From the NCBI GenBank assembly GCA_036259355.1, contig DATABY010000139.1:1-12329 (forward strand): a stretch of DNA of 12,329 nucleotides, written 5' to 3'. The position numbers and the translations under genes were made by a program. The stretch comes from JALZDI01 sp036259355. GTDB lineage: Bacteria; Actinomycetota; Actinomycetes; Propionibacteriales; Nocardioidaceae. The notes below the pieces were generated by a model. That model was not told the DNA's origin. It searched no databases and worked only from the letters and a program-made list of their open reading frames with translations. Below, piece by piece: positions 1 through 7,867 of the stretch (its first letter is position 1; the number at the start of each line of letters is the position of its first letter).

Positions 1-60
1 GGGGAGTTCCGGCGGACGCGCTGCTGTGCGCCGGTGCGACCCTCGGCCAGACTGACGCCC

Positions 61-387
61 GTGGACAGCGAGGAGTACGTCGAGGCGGTGCTCCGCGTCG
101 TCGAGCGCATCCCCCCGGGACGGGTGATGAGCTACGGAGCGATCGCCGACTGCGTCGGCCGCGGCGGGCCGCGCCAGGTCGGCGCGGTGATGGCCTCGTA
201 CGGCGGGACCGTGGCCTGGTGGCGGGTCGTGCGTGCCGACGGCACGCCTCCCCTGTGCGACACCGGCGAGGCCCGGGAGCACTACCTGGCCGAGGGCACC
301 CCGCTGCGGGGGCGCCTCGACGACGGCGTCACGCGGATCGACATGGCCGCCGCCTCCTGGCATGGCGCGCCGGGAAACGGACCGTGA
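61..387 (+). CDS. Alkyltransferase-like (ATL) protein of the MGMT family, lacking the acceptor cysteine
   Basis: The product is a single DNA-binding domain of the O6-alkylguanine-DNA alkyltransferase fold. It shows the IPPGRVMSYGAIAD helix-turn-helix segment and a GPRQVGAVM segment whose Arg is the likely nucleotide-flipping finger. Where MGMT has PCHRVV, this protein reads AWWRVVRADG, so the methyl-accepting Cys is Trp and direct alkyl transfer is not expected. ATL family members with Trp here bind O6-alkylguanine and hand it to nucleotide excision repair; that role is inferred. Start: no clear ribosome binding site is visible. GTG at 61 fits the family N-terminus (DSEEYVEAVL), GTG at 34 is an in-frame alternative, and the frame is open to the window edge, so an upstream start cannot be excluded. 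The last codons (GNGP) lie inside a 62-bp tandem repeat, so the C-terminus was probably set by the repeat. adnA follows after 155 bp on the same strand. Confidence 0.85.
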   Translation: MDSEEYVEAVLRVVERIPPGRVMSYGAIADCVGRGGPRQVGAVMASYGGTVAWWRVVRADGTPPLCDTGEAREHYLAEGTPLRGRLDDGVTRIDMAAASWHGAPGNGP

Positions 388-495
388 CCGCGTGTTCTCC
401 CTCCTCCCCGACCGGAATTCCCCTCGGGAACGGGGGAAACGGACCGTGACCGCGTGTTCTCCCTCCTCCCCGACCGGAATTCCCCTCGGGAACGG
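372..495. repeat. Two exact 62-bp tandem repeats at the 3' end of the ATL gene
   Basis: Copy one spans 372-433 and copy two spans 434-495, with no mismatch that I can find. A few bases of a third unit (gggaa at 496-500) follow before the sequence diverges. Each unit starts with gggaaacggaccgtgacc and ends with cggaattcccctcgggaacg. Across the unit junction, TTCCCC (418-423) can pair with GGGGAA (433-438), and a smaller TTCCC/GGGAA hairpin lies within the unit. The repeat could therefore act as a weak, duplicated transcription-stop or mRNA-stability hairpin between the ATL gene and adnA. Copy one overlaps the ATL stop codon (385-387). I do not recognise the unit as a known element. It may be a local duplication or a member of a dispersed repeat family. 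Confidence 0.95.
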
Positions 496-542
496 GGGAA
501 TCGGCGTGGGGAGCGTGCCGGCGCGAGCCGCCCTCCCCTGAG

Positions 543-3500
543 ATGTCGGAGCCGTCTGATGGGATGTCCGGCATGTCCAGGAGCACACGCCGCGCCGCCT
601 CGCCGGTGACCTACCGGCTGGTGCTGTCCCGCCGCCAGCCGGTCGAGGCACCGGCCCTCGACGCCTCCCAGCGGCAGGTCGTCGACCATGCCGGTGGACC
701 GCTGCTGGTGCTGGCCGGCCCGGGCACAGGCAAGACGACCACGCTGGTGGAGGCCGTCGTCGACCGCATCGTGCGGCGCGGCGTCGAGCCCCACCAGGTC
801 CTGGCGCTGACGTTCAGCCGCAAGGCGGCAGAAGAGCTGCGCGACCGCATCACCGGCCGGCTGCACCGGACGGTGACCACGCCGCTGAGCTCGACGTTCC
901 ACTCGTTCTGCTACGCGCTGGTGCGGCGCTTTCAGCCCGCCGAGGCCTTCCTCCACCCCCTGCAGCTGCTGTCGGCTCCGGAGCAGGACGTCCGCGTCCG
1001 CGAGCTGCTCGCCGGCAGCCGCGAGTCCGGCAAGGTCAGCTGGCCGCCCAACCTCGACGCGGCGCTGCGCACCCGCGGCTTCGCGCAGGAGGTCGGCGGC
1101 GTGCTGGCGCGTGCCCGTGAGCTCTCGCTGGATCCCGACGACCTGCGGCACGTGTCCGCGATGGCCGGGCGTCCGGAGTGGGCGGCGGTCGGTGAGTTCT
1201 TCGAGGAGTACCTCGACGTCCTCGACGCGCAGAATCTCATCGACTACTCCGAGCTCGTGCACCGCGCGATGCTGCTGGCCGAGACGCCAGAGGTGCAACG
1301 CGTCCTGCGCGAGGAGCTGCGGGTCGTCTTCGTCGACGAGTACCAAGACACCGACCCGGCCCAGGTCCGGCTCCTGCGGGCGCTCGCCGGCGACGGTCGC
1401 GACCTGGTGGTGGTCGGCGACCCCGACCAGTCGGTCTACGGTTTCCGCGGCGCCGACGTACGAGGGATCCTGCGTTTCCCGCACGAGTTCCGCTCCTCCG
1501 ACGGCGCACCGGCTCCCGTCGTCGCCCTCGGCACGACCCGCCGGTTCGGCTCCCGACTGCTGCTGGCCTCCCGGCGCGTCGCCGCGGGGCTCGGCATCCC
1601 CGGCAGCCTCGAGCAGGAGGTGTTCGAGCGGTTCCGCAACCCGCACGCGGCCGACAACCCCTACGGCGACGGTCGGGCCGAGGTCTGCACCTACTCCTCC
1701 TCCGCCGCCGAGCTCGAGCACATCGCCGAGCGGTTACGCCGGGCGCACCTCGAGGACGGCGTCCCCTGGGAGGCGATGGCCGTGCTCGTCCGCTCCGGCC
1801 GGCGCTCCATCGCGCCGCTGCGCCGTGCGCTGGTCGCGGCCGGGGTGCCGGTGGAGGTGAGCAGCGACGAGGTGCCGCTCCGGCACGAACCCGCCGTGCA
1901 GCCGCTGCTGCTGGCGCTGCGGGTGGCCGCGGCCCAGCCCCCCACGCCTGCTGAGGTGCTGACGCCCGACTGCGCCCGGGTGCTGCTGATGTCGCCGCTG
2001 GGCGACATGGACGCCACCCGCGTACGCCGCCTGGCCCGGCTGCTGCGCGACGAGGACCGCCTCGAGTCCGGTCCCGATCGGTCGCCGCGGCCGTCCGGGG
2101 AGCTGCTCGCCGAGGCCCTCGCCGACCCGCGGGTGCTCGCGGCCTTCGGCGAGCATCCCGATCCCGCCGTGCGGCAGGCGCACCGGCTCTCCACCCTGCT
2201 CGAGCGGGCCCGGGCCCTGATCGCCGACGGTGAGCCGCCCGAGCAGGCGCTGTGGGCGCTCTGGTCGGGCACCACCTGGCCGCGCCGGCTGCGCGCGGCG
2301 GTCGACCGCGGGGGCGCCGCCGCCCGCGCGGCGCACCGCGATCTCGACGCCGTCTGCGCGCTGTTCGAGACCGCCGGCCGGGCGGAGGACCGCAGCCGGC
2401 ACCGCGGCGTGCAGGTCTTCCTCGACGAGATCGACAGCCAGCGGATCCCGGGCGACACGCTCGCCGAGCGGGGGTCGCGCGGCGGCGCCGTCCGGCTCCT
2501 GACCGCCCACCGGTCCAAGGGCCTGGAGTGGCGGATGGTCGTTGTCGCCGGCGTGCAGGAGGGAGCGTGGCCCGACCTGCGCCGGCGCGGGTCGCTGCTG
2601 CAGGCAGACCGGATGGCCGCCGACGGGCTGCAGCCGCCGGTCGCGACCGGCACGCTGCTGGCGGAGGAGCGTCGGCTGTTCTACGTGGCGGTCACGCGGG
2701 CGCGCCAGCGGCTGCTGGTCACGGCCGTGCAGTCACCGGACGCCGACGGCGAGCAGCCGTCGCGGCTGGTCGACGAGCTCGGCGTGACGGTCGAGCACGT
2801 GCCCGGCCGGCCGCGGCGACCGATGTCGCTGTCCGGGCTGGTCGGCGAGCTGCGGCGGGTGGCGGCCGACCCCGACGAGTCCGAGACCCTGCGCGCGGCC
2901 GCCGCCGCCCGGCTGGCCCGGCTGGCCGACGCGACCGACGGTCACGAGGCGCTCGCCCCGCACGCCGATCCCGACGCCTGGTGGGGGCTGCGGCCGCTCA
3001 CCCACGCGGACATCGGCCTACGCCCCGACTCCGACCCGGTCGCGCTGTCCGGAAGCGCCGTCTCGGCGCTGCAGGACTGCCCGCTGCGGTGGTTCCTGTC
3101 CCGGGAGGCCGGCGGAGAGTCGGCCGGCTCGACGTCGCAGGGCTTCGGCCGGCTCGTGCATGTGCTGGCCGAGGGTGTCGCCGCGGGGCAGGTCCCGGCC
3201 GAAGCCGGAGCCCTGCGCGACTGCCTCGACCAGGTCTGGCACCAGCTCCAGTTCGCGGCACCCTGGATCGCCCGTCGCGAGCGCACCGAGGCCGAGCTGG
3301 CGCTCGAGCGGTTCGTTGTCTGGCACCACGGACGCTCCGGACGTGAGCTGCTGGCCGCCGAGCACGGCTTCGAGGTGACCGTGCCCGTCACGCTGCCCGA
3401 CGGGCGCGTCGACCAGGCGGTCGTCCGCGGGTCGATGGACCGGGTCGAGGTCGACGAGCAGGGCAGGGTCGTGGTGGTGGACCTCAAGACCGGCAAGACG

Positions 3501-3899
3501 CCGGTGACCGGACCGCAAGTGCGCGAGCACCCGCAGCTCGGCATCTACCAGCTCGTGGTCGAGCACGGTGCCGTCGCCGACCTGCTCGGCGGCGAGGACG
3601 TCCCGGCGACGGGGGCAGTCGCCGGGGGAGCCGAGCTGGTGCAGCTGCGCCAGGACGACAACGGCATGCCGAAGGTGCAGCACCAGCACGCTCCGGAGGC
3701 CGACGAGTCGGGCGCGACGACGGCGTCGCGGCACCTGAGCGCCGCGGTGCAGGCGGTGCGAGGGGAGCGGTTCGCGGCGCAGAAGAACACCTACTGCAAC
3801 CGGTGCGACTTCCGCCGGCTGTGCCCTGCCCAGCCGGGTGGCCTGACCGTGCTGTCACCGATGTCTCCGGATCAGGACGGGGCAGCAGCCGATGGGTGA
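543..3899 (+). CDS. adnA: AdnA, subunit of the AdnAB helicase-nuclease (UvrD-like motor plus RecB-family nuclease)
   Basis: This 1118-aa protein is one half of the AdnAB complex, which resects double-strand breaks ahead of recombination. Motor motifs are intact: Walker A GPGTGKTT at 59-66, Walker B/DEYQD with D265-E266, GDPDQSVYGFRG near 293-304, TAHRSKGLEW near 654-663, and EERRLFYVAVTRAR near 708-721. The C-terminal nuclease shows GSMDRVE (D966) and DLKTGK (D980, K982), then QLGIYQ. Cysteines C846, C1085, C1088 and C1094 (C...CxxCx5C) form the 4Fe-4S signature of RecB/AddB-type nucleases. It is called AdnA because it is first in the pair and carries the Fe-S signature; the partner lacks it. 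In mycobacteria the AdnA motor is reported to contribute less than AdnB, yet its ATPase residues are preserved here. The start is uncertain: ATG 543 has no good ribosome binding site, and ATG 564 and 573 are in frame. The 3' end overlaps adnB by 8 bp, which implies translational coupling. Confidence 0.93.
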   Translation: MSEPSDGMSGMSRSTRRAASPVTYRLVLSRRQPVEAPALDASQRQVVDHAGGPLLVLAGPGTGKTTTLVEAVVDRIVRRGVEPHQVLALTFSRKAAEELRDRITGRLHRTVTTPLSSTFHSFCYALVRRFQPAEAFLHPLQLLSAPEQDVRVRELLAGSRESGKVSWPPNLDAALRTRGFAQEVGGVLARARELSLDPDDLRHVSAMAGRPEWAAVGEFFEEYLDVLDAQNLIDYSELVHRAMLLAETPEVQRVLREELRVVFVDEYQDTDPAQVRLLRALAGDGRDLVVVGDPDQSVYGFRGADVRGILRFPHEFRSSDGAPAPVVALGTTRRFGSRLLLASRRVAAGLGIPGSLEQEVFERFRNPHAADNPYGDGRAEVCTYSSSAAELEHIAERLRRAHLEDGVPWEAMAVLVRSGRRSIAPLRRALVAAGVPVEVSSDEVPLRHEPAVQPLLLALRVAAAQPPTPAEVLTPDCARVLLMSPLGDMDATRVRRLARLLRDEDRLESGPDRSPRPSGELLAEALADPRVLAAFGEHPDPAVRQAHRLSTLLERARALIADGEPPEQALWALWSGTTWPRRLRAAVDRGGAAARAAHRDLDAVCALFETAGRAEDRSRHRGVQVFLDEIDSQRIPGDTLAERGSRGGAVRLLTAHRSKGLEWRMVVVAGVQEGAWPDLRRRGSLLQADRMAADGLQPPVATGTLLAEERRLFYVAVTRARQRLLVTAVQSPDADGEQPSRLVDELGVTVEHVPGRPRRPMSLSGLVGELRRVAADPDESETLRAAAAARLARLADATDGHEALAPHADPDAWWGLRPLTHADIGLRPDSDPVALSGSAVSALQDCPLRWFLSREAGGESAGSTSQGFGRLVHVLAEGVAAGQVPAEAGALRDCLDQVWHQLQFAAPWIARRERTEAELALERFVVWHHGRSGRELLAAEHGFEVTVPVTLPDGRVDQAVVRGSMDRVEVDEQGRVVVVDLKTGKTPVTGPQVREHPQLGIYQLVVEHGAVADLLGGEDVPATGAVAGGAELVQLRQDDNGMPKVQHQHAPEADESGATTASRHLSAAVQAVRGERFAAQKNTYCNRCDFRRLCPAQPGGLTVLSPMSPDQDGAAADG

Positions 3900-6800
3900 C
3901 CAGACGGATGCCGTGGTCCACACGCCCCGCGAGCTGTGCGAGCTGATGGGCGTCGACCTGAGCGACCAGCAGCTCGACGCCGTCGTGGCGCCGCTGGAGC
4001 CCGGCGTGATCGTCGCCGGCGCCGGCTCGGGCAAGACGACGGTCATGGCGGCGCGAGTGGTGTGGCTGGTGCTGCGCGCAGAAGTACGCCGCGACCAGGT
4101 GCTGGGTCTGACGTTCACCAACAAGGCCGCGGCCGAGCTCGGCGCCCGGGTCCGGCAGGCGCTGGCCGGCGCGTTGGCGCGGGCGGGCGCCGCCGTCGCG
4201 CCGGACGATGCCGACGAGCCGACGGTGGCCACCTACCACGCCTTCGCCGGCCGGCTGATCACCGAGCACGGCCTGCGGCTGGGCATCGAGCCCGACACCC
4301 GGGTGATGGCCGATGCCACGCGGTTCCAGCTGGCCGCCTCGGTGATCCGCGGCCACCGCGGCGACCTGCGGCAGCTCAACACCTACCTGCCCAACCTGGT
4401 GACCGACCTGCTCAACCTCGACGCGCAGATGTCCGAGCACCTGGTCTCGGCCGCCGACGTGCTGCAGCTCGACGCGGTCGTGCGCAAGCAGCTCGCCGAC
4501 GCCAAGCAGATCCAGGACATCGTCAAGGCGGCCGACGCCACGCGCCGGCGCGACGAGCTGCTCGAGCTCGTCGCGGCCTACCGCGACGCCAAGCGCCACC
4601 GCGGCGTGATGGACTTCTCCGACCAGATGGCGCTCGGCGCCACGATCGCCGAGGAGTGCCCCGAGGTCGGTGCGCTGGAGCGCGACCGGTTCCGGGTGGT
4701 GCTGCTCGACGAGTACCAGGACACGTCGGTGGCGCAGCGACGCATGCTGTGCGGCCTCTTCTCCGGGACGAGCGCGGCCACCGGCCGCGGCCACCCGGTC
4801 ACCGCGGTCGGAGACCCGTGCCAGGCGATCTACGGATGGCGCGGCGCCTCGGTCGCCAACCTCGACGAGTTCCCGCGCCACTTCCTGCGCGGCGACGGCG
4901 CCCCCGCGCAGCGGCACGCGCTCAGCGTCAACCGCCGCTGCGACGTGTCGGTCCTCGCCGCCGCCAACAGCCTCGCCCGGCCGCTGTACGCCGAGCATGC
5001 GGGCGTCGAGGCGCTCTCTGCGCGGCCGCAGGCGGCACCCGGGCGGGTCGACGTCGGCCTGCTGGCCACCCACGCCGACGAGATGGGCTGGGTGGCCGCC
5101 CGGGTGCACCAGGTTCGGGACAGCATGGGGATCCGGTGGAGCGACATCGGGGTGCTCGTGCACGACAACGCCGACGCCCGCCATCTGCAGGTGCAGCTAC
5201 GCCGCCTCGGCGTGCCCGTCGAGGTGGTCGGCCTCGGAGGACTGCTGACGCGCCCGGAGGTGGCCGACGTGGTCGCCACGCTGGAGGTGATCCACGACCT
5301 CACCGCCAACGCCGCGATGCTGCGGCTGCTGACCGGCCCGCGCTGGCGGGTCGGGCCGCGCGACCTCGCGCTGCTGGGCCGCCGTGCCCGGCGCCTGGCC
5401 CGGCCCGACGGTGACGGCGACCGCGGTGGTCTCGCCGACGCGCTTGCCGACGCCGTGGGCGGCACCGACCCCACCGAGGTCGTCTCGCTCGCCGACGCGC
5501 TGGAGGACCCCGGCGACCTCGGATACTCCGCCGAGGCGCGGGAGCGGTTCGCGCTGCTGGCCGAGGAGATCGGTGGCCTGCGCCGGCACGCCGGGGAGCC
5601 GCTGGTCGACCTCGTCCGGCGCGTGGTCGACACCACCGGCCTCGACGTCGAGCTCAGCGCGAGCGCCTCGGCGGTGGCCGCCCAGGGCCGCGACAACCTC
5701 GCATCGTTCGTGGACGCGGTGGCGTCCTACGCCGGCGTGGACGCCGACGCGTCGCTGCCGGGGCTCCTGGCCTACCTGGAGGCGGAGGACGAGTTCGGCA
5801 CCGGGCTGGCGGTGGCCGCACCGTCCGAGGCCGACTCGGTCAAGCTCATGACCGTGCACAAGGCCAAGGGCCTGGAGTGGGACGTCGTCTTCCTGCCGGC
5901 GCTCGTGCGCGACGTGTTCCCCAGCAGCCGCGGACGGCCGCGGTGGACCAGCACGCACAAGGAGCTGCCGTGGCCGCTGCGCGGTGACGTCGACAGCCTG
6001 CCCGACGTGCCGGACTGGTCGGGGAAGGGCCTCAAGGCGTTCGCCGCGGCGGCCAAGGAGCAGGACCTGCTGGAGGAGCGCCGGCTGGCCTACGTCGCGC
6101 TCACCCGCGCCCGTCACCTGCTCGTGGGCAGCGGCCACTGGTGGGGTCGCACCCAGAAGCGGCCGCGCGGCCCGTCCGACTACCTCGAGCACCTCCGGTC
6201 CTGTGTCGGTGACGACGGCAGGCAGCCGCTGACGTGGGCCGAGCCGCCGGCCGACGGCGACGCCAACCCCATGCTGGAGGAGGCGCGATCGGTGGTGTGG
6301 CCGGCAGAGCTGGACACCGCCGAGATCGAGAGCCGGCGCCGGGCCGCCGACCTCGTACGCCGCGCCCGCGACGCCGGCCTGGCCACCGACGAGGACGACC
6401 TGCGCCTCGACGAGCAGGCCCAGGTCGCCGAGTGGGACCGCGAGCTCGACCGGCTGCTGGCCGAGGCCCGCGCGTCCCGCGACCCCGAACGCACGGTGGA
6501 GCTGCCCTCGACGCTGTCGGCGACCGCGCTGATGCGGCTCTCGGTCGACCCGGAGGGGCTGGCGCGCGAGCTGGTGCGTCCGATGCCCCGGCGCCCGTCG
6601 ACGGCCGCCCGGTTCGGCACCCGCTTCCACGCCTGGGTGGAGGCCTACGTCGGCCAGCAGCAGCTGCTCGACCCGGCCGACATCCCCGGCGCGGCCGACG
6701 AGGGCATCGACAGCGACGCGGAGCTGGCCGCGCTCACCGAGGCGTTCAGGGCCGGACCGTTCGGGTCCCGCGTACCGCACCGGGTCGAGGCGCCGTTCGC

Positions 6801-7068
6801 ACTCGCGCTCGCCGGACGCGTGGTGCGCGGCCGCATCGACGCCGTCTACGCCACCGAGCGGGGGTTCGAGGTCGTGGACTGGAAGACCAACCAGGAGCAG
6901 AGCGCCGACCCGCTGCAGCTGGGGATCTACCGGCTGGCGTGGTCAGAGCTCACCGGCACCCCCCTGGAGCAGGTGACCGCATCGTTCTACTACGTGCGCA
7001 CCGGCGACCTCGTCACGCCCGCCGACCTGCCGACCCGCGACGAGCTCGAGTCGCTGGTCGAACTTTGA
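3892..7068 (+). CDS. adnB: AdnB, lead motor subunit of the AdnAB helicase-nuclease
   Basis: This 1058-aa protein has the same architecture as AdnA: an N-terminal UvrD-like SF1A motor and a C-terminal RecB-type nuclease. Visible motifs are Walker A GAGSGKTT at 43-50, LLDEYQD with D273-E274, GDPCQAIYGWRGAS, TVHKAKGLEWD near 654-664, and EERRLAYVALTRAR near 728-741. Nuclease residues are RIDAVY (D983), VVDWKTN (D996, K998) and QLGIY. It has none of the Fe-S cysteines seen in its partner; the nuclease entry region reads SATALMRLSVDPEG. In mycobacteria AdnB is the motor that drives 3'-to-5' translocation, and the intact motifs agree with this. The ATG lies within the last codons of adnA, so the two subunits are probably made in equal amounts from one mRNA. 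The gene ends 14 bp before the stop of the convergent deoD; a short GAGG/CCTC pairing lies in this gap, but no T-tract follows. Confidence 0.94.
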   Translation: MGDQTDAVVHTPRELCELMGVDLSDQQLDAVVAPLEPGVIVAGAGSGKTTVMAARVVWLVLRAEVRRDQVLGLTFTNKAAAELGARVRQALAGALARAGAAVAPDDADEPTVATYHAFAGRLITEHGLRLGIEPDTRVMADATRFQLAASVIRGHRGDLRQLNTYLPNLVTDLLNLDAQMSEHLVSAADVLQLDAVVRKQLADAKQIQDIVKAADATRRRDELLELVAAYRDAKRHRGVMDFSDQMALGATIAEECPEVGALERDRFRVVLLDEYQDTSVAQRRMLCGLFSGTSAATGRGHPVTAVGDPCQAIYGWRGASVANLDEFPRHFLRGDGAPAQRHALSVNRRCDVSVLAAANSLARPLYAEHAGVEALSARPQAAPGRVDVGLLATHADEMGWVAARVHQVRDSMGIRWSDIGVLVHDNADARHLQVQLRRLGVPVEVVGLGGLLTRPEVADVVATLEVIHDLTANAAMLRLLTGPRWRVGPRDLALLGRRARRLARPDGDGDRGGLADALADAVGGTDPTEVVSLADALEDPGDLGYSAEARERFALLAEEIGGLRRHAGEPLVDLVRRVVDTTGLDVELSASASAVAAQGRDNLASFVDAVASYAGVDADASLPGLLAYLEAEDEFGTGLAVAAPSEADSVKLMTVHKAKGLEWDVVFLPALVRDVFPSSRGRPRWTSTHKELPWPLRGDVDSLPDVPDWSGKGLKAFAAAAKEQDLLEERRLAYVALTRARHLLVGSGHWWGRTQKRPRGPSDYLEHLRSCVGDDGRQPLTWAEPPADGDANPMLEEARSVVWPAELDTAEIESRRRAADLVRRARDAGLATDEDDLRLDEQAQVAEWDRELDRLLAEARASRDPERTVELPSTLSATALMRLSVDPEGLARELVRPMPRRPSTAARFGTRFHAWVEAYVGQQQLLDPADIPGAADEGIDSDAELAALTEAFRAGPFGSRVPHRVEAPFALALAGRVVRGRIDAVYATERGFEVVDWKTNQEQSADPLQLGIYRLAWSELTGTPLEQVTASFYYVRTGDLVTPADLPTRDELESLVEL

Positions 7069-7082
7069 GGTCGCGGCTCCTC

Positions 7083-7807
7083 TCAGTCGGCAGCCGGCAG
7101 CGGCACGTCGAGCATGGCCTCGAGCGCGACCTCGACCATCTGCGCGAAGGTCTGCTCCCGCTCCAGCGCGGTGGCCGCCTCCCCGGTGTGCAGGTGGTCG
7201 GACACCGTGCACACGGCGAGCGCGCGGCGACCGTGCTTGGCGGCCAGCGTGTACAGCGCGTTGGCCTCCATCTCGGCCGCGACCACGCCGTACTCGGTCA
7301 GCCGCGCCGCCAGCTCGGGGCGGTCGGAGTAGAACCAGTCGGTGGACAGCACCTGCCCGACCGTGACCGGGGTGCCGCGGCCGGTCGCGACGTCGTAGGC
7401 GGCGGACAGCACAGCGAAGTCGGCGGCGGCGGCGTAGTCCAGCCGCTCGAACCTGATCCGGTTCGTCGCCGAGTCGGTGGAGGCGCTGATCGCGAGCACG
7501 AGGTCGCGCATGCCCAGCTGCGGTACGAGCGCGCCGCAGGATCCGACCCGGACGACCTGCTGCACGGCGTAGTCGGTGAACAGCTCGTGGGCGTAGATCG
7601 CCAGTGACGGCTGCCCATACCCGAGCCCTGTACCGACACCTGCCGGCCGCCGAACGTGCCGGTGAAGCCGAGCATGTTGCGCACGCTGGAGTAGCCGACC
7701 GGCTCGTCGAGGAACGTCTCGGCGATCCACCGGGCGCGCAGCGGGTCTCCCGGCATCAGGACCCGCGGGGCGATCTCTCCGGCCTCCGCGGCCAGGTGGG
7801 TGCTCAT
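7083..7807 (-). pseudogene. deoD: Hexameric-type purine nucleoside phosphorylase (deoD) with a single-base frameshift
   Basis: DeoD cleaves purine (deoxy)ribonucleosides with phosphate to give the base and (deoxy)ribose-1-phosphate. Two overlapping minus-strand frames together make a complete DeoD of about 241 aa (E. coli 239). The first frame, from ATG at 7807 (AGGAG 8 nt upstream), gives MPGDPLRARWIAETFLD, MLGFTGTFGGR and GSGMG. The second resumes at QPSLAIYAHELFTDY and continues with RVGSCGA, the EMEA nucleoside-binding motif, VSDH (catalytic Asp) and EREQTF (Arg partner), to the stop at 7083-7085. The minus strand reads atgggcagccg where atgggccagccg would restore the frame, so one C is missing (one G on the plus strand, near 7613). 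All catalytic parts remain, so this is either a sequencing error in a G/C-rich run or a very recent mutation. As written, the product would be truncated with a wrong C-terminus. The start is divergent from nudC. Confidence 0.85.
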
Positions 7808-7848
7808 GGGCGCCGCTCCTGCCAGAGCCGGGCCCGGGTGCCCGCCCG

Positions 7849-7867
7849 TAGAGTCGGCGAGGTGACG
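7849..7867 (+). promoter_or_regulatory. Candidate nudC -10 element and start-deciding sites
   Basis: TAGAGT at 7849-7854 fits the actinobacterial -10 form TAnnnT. Seven bases later lies an in-frame GTG (7862), the geometry of a leaderless transcript. GGCGAGG (7856-7862) could instead act as a ribosome binding site for the ATG at 7868. No convincing -35 is visible. The whole deoD-nudC divergent gap is only about 60 bp, so promoters for both genes must be packed here or overlap the deoD 5' end. Confidence 0.35.

Noticed and set aside
421..460. ECF-type promoter GGAAC/GGAAA...GTT inside the 62-bp repeats
   Set aside because: The spacing to GTT is 24 or 16 bp rather than 18-19, and each element is duplicated by the repeat.
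282..1721. Long minus-strand open frame opposite the ATL gene and adnA (479 codons)
   Set aside because: It is a shadow of high-GC coding DNA, with low-complexity Gly/Ala/Arg/Val content and no domain. The plus strand carries a clear AdnA motor across the same bases.
3484..6780. Long minus-strand open frames opposite adnA/adnB (566 and 527 codons)
   Set aside because: They are antisense mirrors of the adnA/adnB reading frame without recognisable motifs or plausible ribosome binding sites.
7604..7867. N-terminal extension of nudC over the deoD 5' region
   Set aside because: The extension lies antisense to conserved DeoD sequence and has no NudC similarity; the family N-terminus begins near 7868.
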